A DNA stretch of 64,000 nucleotides from Segetibacter sp. GTDB taxonomy: Bacteria > Bacteroidota > Bacteroidia > Chitinophagales > Chitinophagaceae. Below the pieces are notes generated by a model. It searched no databases and was not told the DNA's origin. It saw only the letters and a list, made by a program, of their open reading frames with translations. Position 1 is the first letter of the stretch. The number at the start of each line of letters is the position of its first letter. This document shows positions 44,084 to 53,003 of the stretch, piece by piece. Where the stretch lies: the NCBI GenBank assembly GCA_028288485.1, contig JAQBNO010000142.1, positions 1 to 64,000 of the forward strand, given 5' to 3'. The position numbers and the translations under genes are program-made.

Positions 44084-45328
44084 ATGAAGAAAATAAGTAT
44101 ACAACTATGTTTCCTCGTATGCGTGTTAACTGCAATGGCGCAGGGTAAGCAACGGAAAGTGGTATTTATAATTGTAGATGGTATTCCGGCAGATGTTATT
44201 GAAAAGGTTGCTACACCAAGTATCGATGCAATCGCAAAAGAGGGTAAATATATGCGCGCTGGCGTAGGGGGCGAAAAAGACGGTTACTCGCAAACACCTA
44301 CCATCTCTGCTGTTGGGTATAATAGTTTATTAACGGGTACCTGGGTAAATAAACACAACGTTTGGGATAACGATATTAAAGAACCCAATTATAATTATTG
44401 GAGCATCTTTCGTTTTTTGAAGGAACAATACGGGGCTAAAAAAACAGCCATCTTTTCAAGCTGGACCGATAACAGGACTAAACTGGTTGGTGAAGGACTT
44501 TCGAAAACCGGTAAAATAAAACTTGATTATCATTTTGATGGCTATGAACTTGATACTATTAAATTTCGGCAGGATGAACAACGCGATTTTATGCGCCGGA
44601 TTGATGAAACAGTTACAGACGCAGCCAGCAAAACCATAAAAAATGATGCGCCGGATTTATCGTGGGTCTACCTCGAATACACCGATGATATGGGGCATAT
44701 GTATGGCGACAGCCCGCAGTTTTATAAAGCCGTAGAGTTGATGGATAAGCAGGTAGGAAGAATTTGGGGCGCTATTGAATACAGGAGAAAACAGTTTAAT
44801 GAAGAGTGGTTAATGGTAATCACAACCGATCATGGCCGCGACGAGAAAACAGGAAAGGGACACGGCGGACAAACACCAAGGCAACGAAATACGTGGATAG
44901 TAACGAACCTGCAGAATATAAACAACTATGCAAAATATTACCAGCCTGCAATTGTTGACATTATGCCTACCATTGCCCGTTTTATGAATATTAATATTGA
45001 TAAACGACAGGCTTGGGAAATAGATGGAACGCCTTTGGCAGGACCAATCTCGGTTGCAGAACTGAAGACTAACCTAATACAGTCACACATAGATATTTCG
45101 TGGAAAGCAATGCAGCCAAATGGGAAAGTGAAGGTATGGCTGGCTACAACAAACGATTTTAAAACAGGAAAACAAGATAGTTATTCATTAATGACAGAGG
45201 TGCCGGTTATAAATGAACATGCTTTGATTGATGTAAGTAAATTGAAATCCTCATTCTATAAAGTGGTATTGGAAGGCGAAAATAATGTGATGAATAAATG
45301 GTTGATGATTGAAAATGAAGGGAAGTGA
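44084..45328 (+). CDS. Alkaline phosphatase superfamily / nucleotide pyrophosphatase-like protein (414 aa)
   Basis: Exported phosphodiesterase-like enzyme with a signal peptide (about 1-19, cut near MAQGKQ). Metal and catalytic motifs: VVFIIVDGIPADVI (Asp), SQTPTISAVGYNSLLTGTW (likely Thr nucleophile region), TDDMGHMYGDS and ITTDHGRDE with KGHGGQTP for the zinc ligands. A C-terminal beta domain of about 80 residues follows. The substrate may be a nucleotide or phosphonate or a phospholipid headgroup; not fixed. It is the second phosphatase-superfamily gene in 5 kb but is not in the same operon as the first. Confidence 0.85.
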   Translation: MKKISIQLCFLVCVLTAMAQGKQRKVVFIIVDGIPADVIEKVATPSIDAIAKEGKYMRAGVGGEKDGYSQTPTISAVGYNSLLTGTWVNKHNVWDNDIKEPNYNYWSIFRFLKEQYGAKKTAIFSSWTDNRTKLVGEGLSKTGKIKLDYHFDGYELDTIKFRQDEQRDFMRRIDETVTDAASKTIKNDAPDLSWVYLEYTDDMGHMYGDSPQFYKAVELMDKQVGRIWGAIEYRRKQFNEEWLMVITTDHGRDEKTGKGHGGQTPRQRNTWIVTNLQNINNYAKYYQPAIVDIMPTIARFMNINIDKRQAWEIDGTPLAGPISVAELKTNLIQSHIDISWKAMQPNGKVKVWLATTNDFKTGKQDSYSLMTEVPVINEHALIDVSKLKSSFYKVVLEGENNVMNKWLMIENEGK

Positions 45329-45445
45329 TTCTCTTTTGTTAGCTTAGACGATAATTCAACGACCAATAATGGGGCGATCATCGAAAAACTTAATATTAGA
45401 TTAAGCAACATTTGCGGAAATTTACGATAATCTAAATTATAAATA

Positions 45446-45823
45446 ATGAAAGACAAGAAACACAAATACCTCGAAGACCTTTTAGATGAATACATCGATC
45501 TGCAGGATGAGCAAATAGAAATTCCTGCACTGGTAGAGAAAGCGCAGAAAAAATTCAGCCAGTACGTGTCTTCCGACACAGATGCGATTTATAAGCATTC
45601 AGATGCTGAGGACTTATATAAAGTGTATATAACGATAAAAAAGCATGAAGAAAGAAAAGCAGAGATTCACGCGGAATTGACAGAAGTTGAAGAAGTGCTG
45701 AAAGGTTTCCTTACTTCCTTAAAAGGTGGCAAAGTATCGTACGAGAAAAAAGATGATAATGATAAATCGAAGGTTACTTTCCTGTTCTGGCTCGAAGACG
45801 ACCAGGTAAAATGTAACAGGTAG
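45446..45823 (+). CDS. Hypothetical coiled-coil protein (125 aa)
   Basis: Soluble, highly charged protein with predicted helices throughout (YLEDLLDEYIDLQDEQIEIP; KVYITIKKHEERKAEIHAEL) and a C-terminal beta-like stretch KVTFLFWLEDDQVKC. No catalytic motif. It looks like a conserved small Bacteroidota protein, but I do not recognise a function. A strong terminator follows about 100 bp later. Confidence 0.65.
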   Translation: MKDKKHKYLEDLLDEYIDLQDEQIEIPALVEKAQKKFSQYVSSDTDAIYKHSDAEDLYKVYITIKKHEERKAEIHAELTEVEEVLKGFLTSLKGGKVSYEKKDDNDKSKVTFLFWLEDDQVKCNR

Positions 45824-45922
45824 TTTGATGATATTTACTTAACCAGGATCTTGCTTTGTTACAAAATCAAGTGGTAATCTTGTAAAGAAAATCAGCACTC
45901 TTTCATACGGCAAACAATCGTT

Positions 45923-45958
45923 AAAGCCCGCCCTGTTCGCAGGGGGGCTTTCTTTTTT
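45923..45958 (+). terminator. Terminator
   Basis: Stem AAAGCCC (then CCCT) with AGGG and GGGCTTT, one bulge, loop GTTCGC, then CTTTTTT. It ends the transcript of the small coiled-coil gene. Confidence 0.75.
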
Positions 45959-46008
45959 AGCAGAAACTATGGTCGAGTTTCGCTTTGCCACCGCATGTGG
46001 CGGTGCTT

Positions 46009-46452
46009 CTATTTTAAAAGCTTCGGTATAAGTTTAAAAGCAACAACAAGAGGTATACAGGTAAGTATAACTCCTGCAATAATTAAACTCCACTTTCAAC
46101 CCGGTTTAAGTAGGAAAACGTAAGCAAATGAAATTAAAAGAATGCAAAAACCCGTTCCTAATGCTCCGGTTATTGTAATCCATGTCCTGGTTTCACTAAA
46201 TAAAGTGCCCTACCAAAGCTGCGACTCCCAGTCTTTAATTTCATCAACATCTTTGTATTTCTCTATTAAATGATTATATACTGCTTTTATGTATAAGCTA
46301 AATTCTAAAACTTCCAGGTCGATTAACATCGATAATAAAGGAAGAGAAATTAACCTGCAGCCAACGATTGTTTCCTTGTTAAAACCGACATCTGCTATTT
46401 TATCACTAAAAATAGCTATGGCAATGATTGCTCCTAATGTCGATAAGATAAA
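46009..46452 (-). pseudogene. Decayed membrane protein gene with two in-frame stops
   Basis: One minus-strand frame stays open apart from a TAG and a TGA. It encodes LSTLGAIIAIAIFSDKIADV, RLISLPLLSMLIDLEVLEFS, YNHLIEKYKDVDEIKDWESQ, TAG, then TWITITGALGTGFCILLISF, TGA, and KWSLIIAGVILTCIPLVVAF to a final TAG. Hydrophobic periodicity indicates three or four membrane spans. No start is seen, as a TAA precedes it. Family unknown. Confidence 0.55.
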
Positions 46453-46475
46453 TTAAGGAAGTAACATGCTTGTTA

Positions 46476-46907
46476 CTATTGTTGCCGCTCAATTATTGCC
46501 AAAGTTGTAGTGTCTTTTGTTCCGTTGAAAAACCTCTCTAAGACTAACTGGAATACCGGATCGGCATTATGTACCGAAGCAAATAATGTCATAGATGATT
46601 TCAGCTTTACATCATCAGGGCTTCCAAATATCGTGTTCGCATTATTACTTTCAAGTTTAAGCAATTCATTACTAATCTCAATTAGCCTGCTACCTAATAC
46701 GGGGTGGCTCAAAAATTCTTCCGCTTCATTAATGTCTTTTATTGCATAAAACTTTGAAGTCTCACTAAAGCCTAAACCTAGAATTTGAGGAAAGATATAC
46801 CACATCCAATGGCTGCGTTTTCTGCCATTCTTAATTTCTGCTAAAGCAGCCGAGTAGTCTGCCTGCTGTGCGTCAAGAAATCTTCTTAGATTGTTTTCGT
46901 TGGTCAT
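46476..46907 (-). CDS. DUF1810 family protein (143 aa)
   Basis: Complete DUF1810 (calpastatin-like) domain: NLRRFLDAQQADYSAALAEI, GRKRSHWMWYIFPQI, SKFYAIKDINEAEEFLSHPV, IFGSPDDVKLKSSMTLFA and FNGTKDTTTLAII. I start at MTNENNLRRF, where the family begins; the frame is open for another 81 codons upstream through a GNAT domain without a stop. It may therefore be made as its own protein or as the tail of a fusion. The biochemical function is unknown. Confidence 0.82.
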   Translation of the reverse strand: MTNENNLRRFLDAQQADYSAALAEIKNGRKRSHWMWYIFPQILGLGFSETSKFYAIKDINEAEEFLSHPVLGSRLIEISNELLKLESNNANTIFGSPDDVKLKSSMTLFASVHNADPVFQLVLERFFNGTKDTTTLAIIERQQ

Positions 46908-47425
46908 TTCCTTTATGTTGGTGGATGTAATATTTAGAGTATAAAGCCAATATCGTTTCCCAAATCTATTGGGAATTTCTTTAAGAATTGTAAACCCGGG
47001 GCTTTCATAAATATGCCTCGCTGCATCCATGAGTTCTGACGTATGAAGTGCTATCGTTTTTTCATTCAAATCTTTCGCTTTTTCGAGGCACGTCTGAGTT
47101 AGTGTTTTTGCAATACCTTGACCCGTATAGCCTGGATGTACTCCAACCATTCTTATGTAACACCAATCCTCCTCGTGAATATCAGCCGGTTTCCACTTGG
47201 TATCAGGAAGGCCGTTCCGACAATAGTGGTATCATGCAGACAGACAAATGAGGCCGATTTTACAATCAGTTCTAAAAATGCTTCTTCGTCATTCAAAAAT
47301 CTATTTAAAGTTTCCCGATGTTCAGGACTTAGAATTGTTGAATATGGGCCATAAGCAAATACAAGAGAAGAACCGATTACAAAAACAGTATTTTGTACCA
47401 TCTTGTTCATTATTCCACCGATCAA
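46908..47425 (-). pseudogene. Frameshifted GNAT acetyltransferase, continuous with DUF1810
   Basis: The N-terminal part in one frame runs ILSPEHRETLNRFLNDEEAF to VGTAFLIPSGN, then goes out of frame after one lost base near 47195. In the next frame it continues PADIHEEDWCYIRMVGVHPG, YTGQGIAKTLTQTCLEKA (the acetyl-CoA-binding loop) and YESPGFTILKEIPNRFGKRY, and then reads straight into DUF1810. The GNAT is probably inactive unless the frameshift is an assembly error. Confidence 0.65.
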
Positions 47426-47744
47426 TATTTTGTAACTTCTCCGTTAATGCGATTTTAGGGGTACGACTTAATTTTGAGTATTGATTGCTCAAAGTCTGCT
47501 TTAATTGTTCGTTTTTTTGTTCCGTATTTTCGTTTTTTATGCCGGTCGTTCGGGTTTTTACATTTGCCACCAACACTTAGATATAAGCCACCAACATTCC
47601 CGCCCAAAAATTAACCCATTGATTCCTAACCTACTTCATGTCGCATTTCCACATCGTCGTGACGGAAAGCAGTCTGTCGTTCCTGCCTCTTTTCATGCGC
47701 TTGCAACCGGTTTCTACTGCAGCTTCGCCGAAATGGGCGCAATG

Positions 47745-47804
47745 GTAAAAGTGTGCGACGCAACGACCGTTTAATAGTAATCCTTCCGCCCGGTACCTAA
47801 AAAT
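47745..47804 (+). repeat. Dispersed repeat, copy 15 (core variant A)
   Basis: Head GTAAAAG, core TGTGCGACGCAACG, middle ACCGTTTAATAGTAATCC, tail GCCCGGTACCTAAAAATT. It lies 100 bp before dnaX in the 480-bp gap 47426-47904, which has no gene. Confidence 0.75.
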
Positions 47805-47904
47805 TAATAACAAAACTTAACCTGATTTGTGAATAAACTCGGTTTCGTGCTTGCCCAAACTTTGCTAATTTGCAGTTCAATACAGTATTGAGAGCGAGAA
47901 TATT

Positions 47905-49779
47905 ATGGAAAAGTTTATTGTTTCGGCCCGTAAGTACCGGCCCCAGAATTTTAATACGGTTGTGGGGCAAAGTCATATTACCACTACCTTAAAAAATGCC
48001 ATCCGCAACCAGCAGTTGGCGCACGCCTTTTTATTTTGCGGTCCGCGTGGCGTGGGTAAAACTACCTGTGCCCGTATCCTGGCAAAAACAATTAACTGCG
48101 AAAATATTAGCACCGATGGCGAGGCTTGTAATACTTGCCATAGTTGTGTGTCGTTTAACGAAGGAACCTCACTTAATATTCACGAGCTTGATGCGGCCAG
48201 CAATAACTCGGTAGATGACATCCGGGCATTGGTTGACCAGGTACGTTTTGCGCCACAGGCAGGAAAATACAAAGTGTATATTGTGGATGAGGTACACATG
48301 CTTAGCGCAAGTGCCTTCAATGCATTTTTGAAAACACTGGAGGAACCTCCGTCGTACGCCATTTTTATATTGGCAACTACTGAAAAACATAAGATCATTC
48401 CGACCATCTTAAGCCGTTGCCAGATCTTCGATTTTAAGCGCATTACCAATAACGATACAGTTGATCATTTGCAGGAAATCGCCGGCAAAGAAGAAATTCG
48501 CGCCGAAAAAGCTGCGCTGCAGGTAATTGCACAAAAGAGTGAAGGTTGTATGCGCGACTCGCTGAGTATCCTTGATAAAATTGTAAGTTTTACCAACGGC
48601 GAGGTTACTTACCTGAACACCCTGGAGCACCTGAACATTCTTGACCATGATTATTATTTCCAGATGCTGGATGCACAGTTGAACCAGGATATGGCAGGTT
48701 CAATGTTGTTATATGACCAGATAAACCGTAAAGGTTTTGAAGGCGACCTTGTGCTGAACGGCTATGCCGAGTTTGTGCGTAATGTACTGGTTTGTCAAAA
48801 TCCCCGTGCCGCTTCTTTGCTCGATGTGGTGGAAGGGTTACAATCGAAGTATGTTGATGCGGCGAAAAGGGTAAGTCCTGCTTACCTGGTGAGTGCTTTA
48901 AATATTTTAAACGAAGCCGAGATCAACTACAAAATGGCCCGTAACAAAAGGCTGCATGTAGAAATGACGATGATCAAGCTTACTTTCCTACAGCAGGCGA
49001 TCGAATTGTCGTTCGATTCCCAATCCGCTACTCTTATAAAAAAAAAGCGGGTTAACGGACCGGTAGCTGTAAAGTTTGATCCCTTGCAATCACTCCAGAT
49101 CGCTTCTGCTGCTACGACCCTGCCGGGTCCAGGCGGAGGTAGCAAATTGTATATTCAAACTCAAACTCCCGCTGCAACCGCAGTTGCGCAACCAAAGCCG
49201 GTGGCTGAACAAAAGAAACAGTTAGCCGAAGTTGCCTATTTACAATCGCAGCAGGAAACGGTAGATACGTTAACTGAAGTTGCCGAAAAACCTATACCTC
49301 CCAAAGCTAAAATACCGGCAACAGGTAAAAAATCTTTGCTGGAAAGCCTGCGTGACCAACACATTACCAACAAGGTAAGCGTAAATAAAAAGGACGCGGT
49401 TCCGGTTACCGAAGAAAACTTACATGAACATTGGAACTGTTTTACGGACAAACTTAAACAGCAGTTTAAACATTCGGTAGTAACAGTCTTTAATATAGCC
49501 AGGCTGCAGGTAGTAAACGAGCAGCATTTTTCTGTAACAGTATCTACCAGTCTTGAGCAAAAGTTTATCGAACAGGAAAAGCTGTCCCTGCTGGAATATT
49601 TGAAAGACTGCTTCCAAAACCGTTATATAGGTTTTACGATACATATCGACGAGACGCCAAAAGAAATAGTAATTTCTGAAGTTACTTTGACTACAAGGGA
49701 GAAATACAACAAGATCATTGAGGAATACCCGATGGTAAAAGAGCTAAAAGATAGGTTGAAACTGGAGCTGGATTATTAG
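47905..49779 (+). CDS. dnaX: DNA polymerase III subunits gamma and tau (624 aa)
   Basis: Clamp-loader ATPase. Walker A is GPRGVGKTTCAR near residue 45, followed by a zinc module with three or four Cys (CENISTDGEACNTCHSC), Walker B VYIVDEVHML and the SRC motif LSRCQIFDF. The AAA+ and collar domains end near residue 375; the rest is a Pro/Gln-rich linker and a C-terminal tau-like domain. A run of nine A at 49038-49046 lies exactly at the end of the collar and a stop is seven bases beyond in the -1 frame, so a short gamma form of about 380 residues is possible (see findings). Confidence 0.95.
   Translation: MEKFIVSARKYRPQNFNTVVGQSHITTTLKNAIRNQQLAHAFLFCGPRGVGKTTCARILAKTINCENISTDGEACNTCHSCVSFNEGTSLNIHELDAASNNSVDDIRALVDQVRFAPQAGKYKVYIVDEVHMLSASAFNAFLKTLEEPPSYAIFILATTEKHKIIPTILSRCQIFDFKRITNNDTVDHLQEIAGKEEIRAEKAALQVIAQKSEGCMRDSLSILDKIVSFTNGEVTYLNTLEHLNILDHDYYFQMLDAQLNQDMAGSMLLYDQINRKGFEGDLVLNGYAEFVRNVLVCQNPRAASLLDVVEGLQSKYVDAAKRVSPAYLVSALNILNEAEINYKMARNKRLHVEMTMIKLTFLQQAIELSFDSQSATLIKKKRVNGPVAVKFDPLQSLQIASAATTLPGPGGGSKLYIQTQTPAATAVAQPKPVAEQKKQLAEVAYLQSQQETVDTLTEVAEKPIPPKAKIPATGKKSLLESLRDQHITNKVSVNKKDAVPVTEENLHEHWNCFTDKLKQQFKHSVVTVFNIARLQVVNEQHFSVTVSTSLEQKFIEQEKLSLLEYLKDCFQNRYIGFTIHIDETPKEIVISEVTLTTREKYNKIIEEYPMVKELKDRLKLELDY
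49038..49055 (+). promoter_or_regulatory. Candidate frameshift/slippage site in dnaX (A9 with -1 stop)
   Basis: Nine A residues read as ATA AAA AAA AAG in frame; shifting back one base gives AAA GCG GGT TAA, so termination follows within three codons. This is like the E. coli and Thermus dnaX gamma sites, but no strong downstream stem was found. Confidence 0.5.
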
Positions 49780-49833
49780 GGTTTTTTGGTGACCCGCAGT
49801 GTATCTTGTGGCCGGCCTGATGTACTTTACTGT

Positions 49834-49891
49834 TTTTTTATTATACCTACTTCAGTACGAACCGGCAACATCGTTGTGTCACTCACTTCTG
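49834..49891 (-). repeat. Dispersed repeat, copy 16 (core variant B)
   Basis: Minus strand: head GCAGAAG, core GTGAGTGACACAACG, GATGTTGCCGG, tail ATAATAAAAAAACAG. It lies in the 327-bp gap between dnaX and the E2 gene, otherwise empty. Confidence 0.65.
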
Positions 49892-50106
49892 CCGCAGAAC
49901 TTTATGCAACTGGTTCACTTATTATTAATAGACGGTTATATTAATGGTTGTTGCGAAAATCGTCCTTCAGCATTTTTCAAGGAAATTTTATTACCCATCT
50001 TGCCTTTAATTCATTTTCATGTAATTTCACGGCTCAAAAAATAACGCAATAACGATTTGCAGAAACACGGCATTCTCTGTTACAGCGTTTACCAAAATAT
50101 ATAAGT

Positions 50107-51870
50107 ATGGCGGAACCGATATTAATGCCCAGGTTGAGCGATACCATGACAGAAGGAGTGATAGCTGCATGGCATAAAAACGTAGGAGATACAGTGAAGA
50201 AAGGCGACTTACTTGCTGAGATCGAAACTGATAAAGCTACCATGGAACTTGAAAGTTACCAGGAAGGCGTATTGCTGCATCGCGGTGCTGCAGACGGGCA
50301 GAAGTTACAGGTAAACGACCTTTTGGCGATTATTGGTAAACAGGGTGAAGATGTAACCACTCTTGTTTCACAACATAGTGGTAATGGTGCGCCAGCCGCA
50401 GCTCCTGCTACTGAAGCTCAGCCGCAACCTGCACCAGCCCCGGCACCACAGGCACAAGCTGCACCTGCTCCCGAAGCGCCTGCTGCGCAACCACAAGCTC
50501 AGCCTTCTGCCGCACCATTAGATATATCTAAAATGGAGGAAGTGGTTTTAATGCCGCGCCTAAGCGATACCATGACGGAAGGTGTAATTGCTGCATGGCA
50601 GAAAAATGTAGGTGATGCAGTAAAAAAAGGCGAAGTGTTAGCTGAAATCGAAACTGATAAAGCTACCATGGACCTTGAAAGTTATAAAAACGGAACGTTA
50701 TTATACCAGGGTGCAAAACCGGGGGAAAAGATTGCGGTTAATGAACTGCTTTGCATAATAGGTGACCCCGGAATGAATATAGATGCGATTGTTGCCGCTT
50801 CAAAAGGTGGTGCAGTTGCTCAACCTGCTCCGGCAGAAGAAGCGCCTGCTGCTCAACCACAGGCTGCAGCCGCACAAGCATCGTCTGCACCTCAACCCGT
50901 AGCACAACCTGTTGTAAATGAAGGACGCATCATAGCTTCTCCGCTGGCTAAAAAGCTAGCAGAAGAAAAAGGCGTTGATTTACGTTATGTAAAAGGTTCC
51001 GGCGATAACGGTCGAATCGTTAAACAGGATGTAGATGGTTTTCAGCCGGCACAGCAACCAGCAGCTCAACAACAGCCGGCACAACAACCAGCTCAACAGC
51101 AACCTGCGGCTCAGCAGGAAGCACCTGAACCTGCACCTGCAAAAGCGGCAGAACAAAAACCTGCAGCTCAGCAAACTTCTATCGGACAGGTGAGCTTCGA
51201 GGAAGTTCCGGTTTCGCAAATGCGTAAAGTAATTGCTCGCCGTCTTGCTGAAAGTAAATACTCTGCTCCGCACTTCTATCTCACTATGAGCATAGATATG
51301 GATAATGCGGTGCAAACACGGGCAAAGCTGAACGAGATGTCTCCTGTGAAAATCAGTTTTAACGACCTGGTACTTAAAGCGGCGGCTGTTGCGTTAAAGC
51401 AGCATCCTAAAGTTAATAGTAGCTGGTTAGGCGATAAGATCCGCATCAACCATCATGTAAATATAGGTGTGGCAGTTGCGGTGGAAGAAGGGCTGCTTGT
51501 TCCGGTAGTTCGTTTTGCCGACGCAAAAGGGCTTAGCCAGATCTCTGCCGAAGTAAAACAATTTGCACAAAAAGCAAAAGATAAAAAGTTGCAACCCGCC
51601 GATTGGGAGGGAAGCACATTCACTATTAGTAATCTCGGCATGTTTGGTATAGATGAATTCACGGCGATCATCAATCCGCCCGATGCCTGTATTTTAGCTA
51701 TTGGTGGAATTTCACAGGTGCCCGTTGTTAAAAACGGCCAGGTAGTTCCTGGAAATGTTATGAAAGTAACACTCAGTTGCGATCATCGCGTTGTAGACGG
51801 CGCTACAGGCGCTGCATTCCTTCAAACCGTTAAGAGTTTGTTGGAAGAGCCTTTGAGAATGCTTGTATAA
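50107..51870 (+). CDS. pdhC: Pyruvate dehydrogenase E2, dihydrolipoamide acetyltransferase (587 aa)
   Basis: Core of the pyruvate dehydrogenase complex, moving acetyl groups to CoA. Two lipoyl domains (about 1-77 and 138-215) each carry the lipoylated Lys in EIETDKAT; they are joined by Ala/Pro/Gln-rich swinging linkers (for example APAPAPQAQAAPAPEAPAA). A peripheral-subunit-binding domain (about 280-315, ASPLAKKLAEEKGVDLRYV) and the catalytic domain (about 355-587) with LSCDHRVVDGATGA, the active-site His, follow. Duplicated lipoyl domains in E2 are usual in this phylum. E1 and E3 genes are not adjacent. A terminator follows. Confidence 0.94.
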   Translation: MAEPILMPRLSDTMTEGVIAAWHKNVGDTVKKGDLLAEIETDKATMELESYQEGVLLHRGAADGQKLQVNDLLAIIGKQGEDVTTLVSQHSGNGAPAAAPATEAQPQPAPAPAPQAQAAPAPEAPAAQPQAQPSAAPLDISKMEEVVLMPRLSDTMTEGVIAAWQKNVGDAVKKGEVLAEIETDKATMDLESYKNGTLLYQGAKPGEKIAVNELLCIIGDPGMNIDAIVAASKGGAVAQPAPAEEAPAAQPQAAAAQASSAPQPVAQPVVNEGRIIASPLAKKLAEEKGVDLRYVKGSGDNGRIVKQDVDGFQPAQQPAAQQQPAQQPAQQQPAAQQEAPEPAPAKAAEQKPAAQQTSIGQVSFEEVPVSQMRKVIARRLAESKYSAPHFYLTMSIDMDNAVQTRAKLNEMSPVKISFNDLVLKAAAVALKQHPKVNSSWLGDKIRINHHVNIGVAVAVEEGLLVPVVRFADAKGLSQISAEVKQFAQKAKDKKLQPADWEGSTFTISNLGMFGIDEFTAIINPPDACILAIGGISQVPVVKNGQVVPGNVMKVTLSCDHRVVDGATGAAFLQTVKSLLEEPLRMLV

Positions 51871-51903
51871 ATTAGAACCACGATGAGCGATTTATAAAAG
51901 ATT

Positions 51904-51933
51904 AAGGTGAGATTTTAGGTCTCACCTTTTTTT
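51904..51933 (+). terminator. Terminator of the E2 gene
   Basis: Perfect 9-bp stem AAGGTGAGA / TCTCACCTT with a 7-base loop and seven T. Confidence 0.88.
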
Positions 51934-51985
51934 GTTTTTGGGCCTGTCTTCAGTGGTACTATTAAACATTGTTGCGTCGCACACT
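51926..51985 (-). repeat. Dispersed repeat, copy 17 (core variant A)
   Basis: Minus strand: GAAGTGTGCGACGCAACAAT, GTTTAATAGTACCACTG, tail GGCCCAAAAACAAAAAAA, which overlaps the T-tract of the E2 terminator. Confidence 0.8.
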
Positions 51986-52098
51986 TCAACAATTCGCTCA
52001 GCCATCAGCTGGCATTCGTTGGGTCCTTTTTGGTCCTTGATGCCCTTAGTGTTCCTTTTCGGTGCCGGGGGATATGGGCTGAAATAGTGATGCGAATT

Positions 52099-52752
52099 TT
52101 ACGATCTCTCATATGGAAAGTTGCGCGCTACTTTGCGCATCATTCTTTCCATAACTTCATTTGCAGAACTTGTTACGTGTTCGTTCATTTCTTTATAAAA
52201 GCGCCACAGTAGTTCTCCGTCTGACCCGTTGTAAATTTGCATGGTAAGTGAACTGCTTCCTGTTTTGCCAAATGCCGAACCAAATAAAACACTTTTCACA
52301 ATTGCACCTCCTTCGCTGCTGGTTCTTTCGTAGGTGAACGAACATTTTACAACTGCATCTACCCCTAATGCTTTGCAAATAGAATCTTCAGTTAACTCGT
52401 TCAATTTGTCATAAAGCCCTTTTTGCTTTAGCAGTGCATTTGTTTTTTCAACATCCTGGAAGCTTACGGTATAGTCTGCTGACTTGCGTAATAAATAAGT
52501 ATACATTCCCTGTTGCATACTTGCTGCCATATTTTTTTGGTCCAGCTCGTTGGCTTCCTTTTCAAAATACTTAGGAAGCTTTTTGTAAGAAATGGTAGCC
52601 TTAAATGGTAGTATAGCTACTTTCTTATGCCTTAAAATTTCTGACTGCATTGTAGGTGCTGCGTATACCTGTTTACTGCCTTCAAATTGTGCTATACCTG
52701 CCGTATGTGCTAAAATGGCGATTAAAATAATGAGTGTTTGCTTTAGTTTCAT
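52099..52752 (-). CDS. Exported protein of uncertain function (217 aa), LpoB/CsgG-like fold suspected
   Basis: Has an N-terminal signal peptide (LIILIAILAHTAGIAQ) without a lipobox. Sequences such as HKKVAILPFKATISYKKLP, LGVDAVVKCSFTYERT and SLTMQIYNGSDGELLWRFYK resemble the anticodon-like fold of secreted proteins in the LpoB/CsgG/GNA1162 group. That link is only by motif shape. No neighbour suggests a role: it is flanked by repeats and the E2 gene. Confidence 0.65.
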   Translation of the reverse strand: MKLKQTLIILIAILAHTAGIAQFEGSKQVYAAPTMQSEILRHKKVAILPFKATISYKKLPKYFEKEANELDQKNMAASMQQGMYTYLLRKSADYTVSFQDVEKTNALLKQKGLYDKLNELTEDSICKALGVDAVVKCSFTYERTSSEGGAIVKSVLFGSAFGKTGSSSLTMQIYNGSDGELLWRFYKEMNEHVTSSANEVMERMMRKVARNFPYERS

Positions 52753-52952
52753 GTATTAAAAATTTAGTACAAAACAAAGCATTGTTAAGAGATTTATGAA
52801 ACCGCTTATCAAGCGCCTCTTCCTTTAATAAAATAGAAAAGCTGTCTCAAAAGGGAACCTTATTCAATCAAATTGCATTCGGCGTTGGCGGGTTAGGGGG
52901 CATGCTGGAAATTGAACGCCACTCTGCCAAGCGCTAAAAAACAGTATTTAAT

Positions 52953-52982
52953 AAAAAAGGCCTTCTTTCGGAAGACCTTTTC
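52953..52982 (-). terminator. Terminator of the DUF4394 gene
   Basis: Stem AAAAGGCCTTC pairing with GAAGACCTTTT (one mismatch), with an A-run on the plus strand, i.e. a T-run after the stem on the minus strand. It follows the DUF4394 gene by about 20 bp. Confidence 0.7.
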
Positions 52983-53003
52983 TATAACTTGTCTTTATAA
53001 GAA

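Noticed and set aside
46009-46452. Recoding of TGA/TAG (selenocysteine or pyrrolysine) in the membrane pseudogene
   Set aside because: Two different stops, no start codon and no evident recoding element; decay is simpler.
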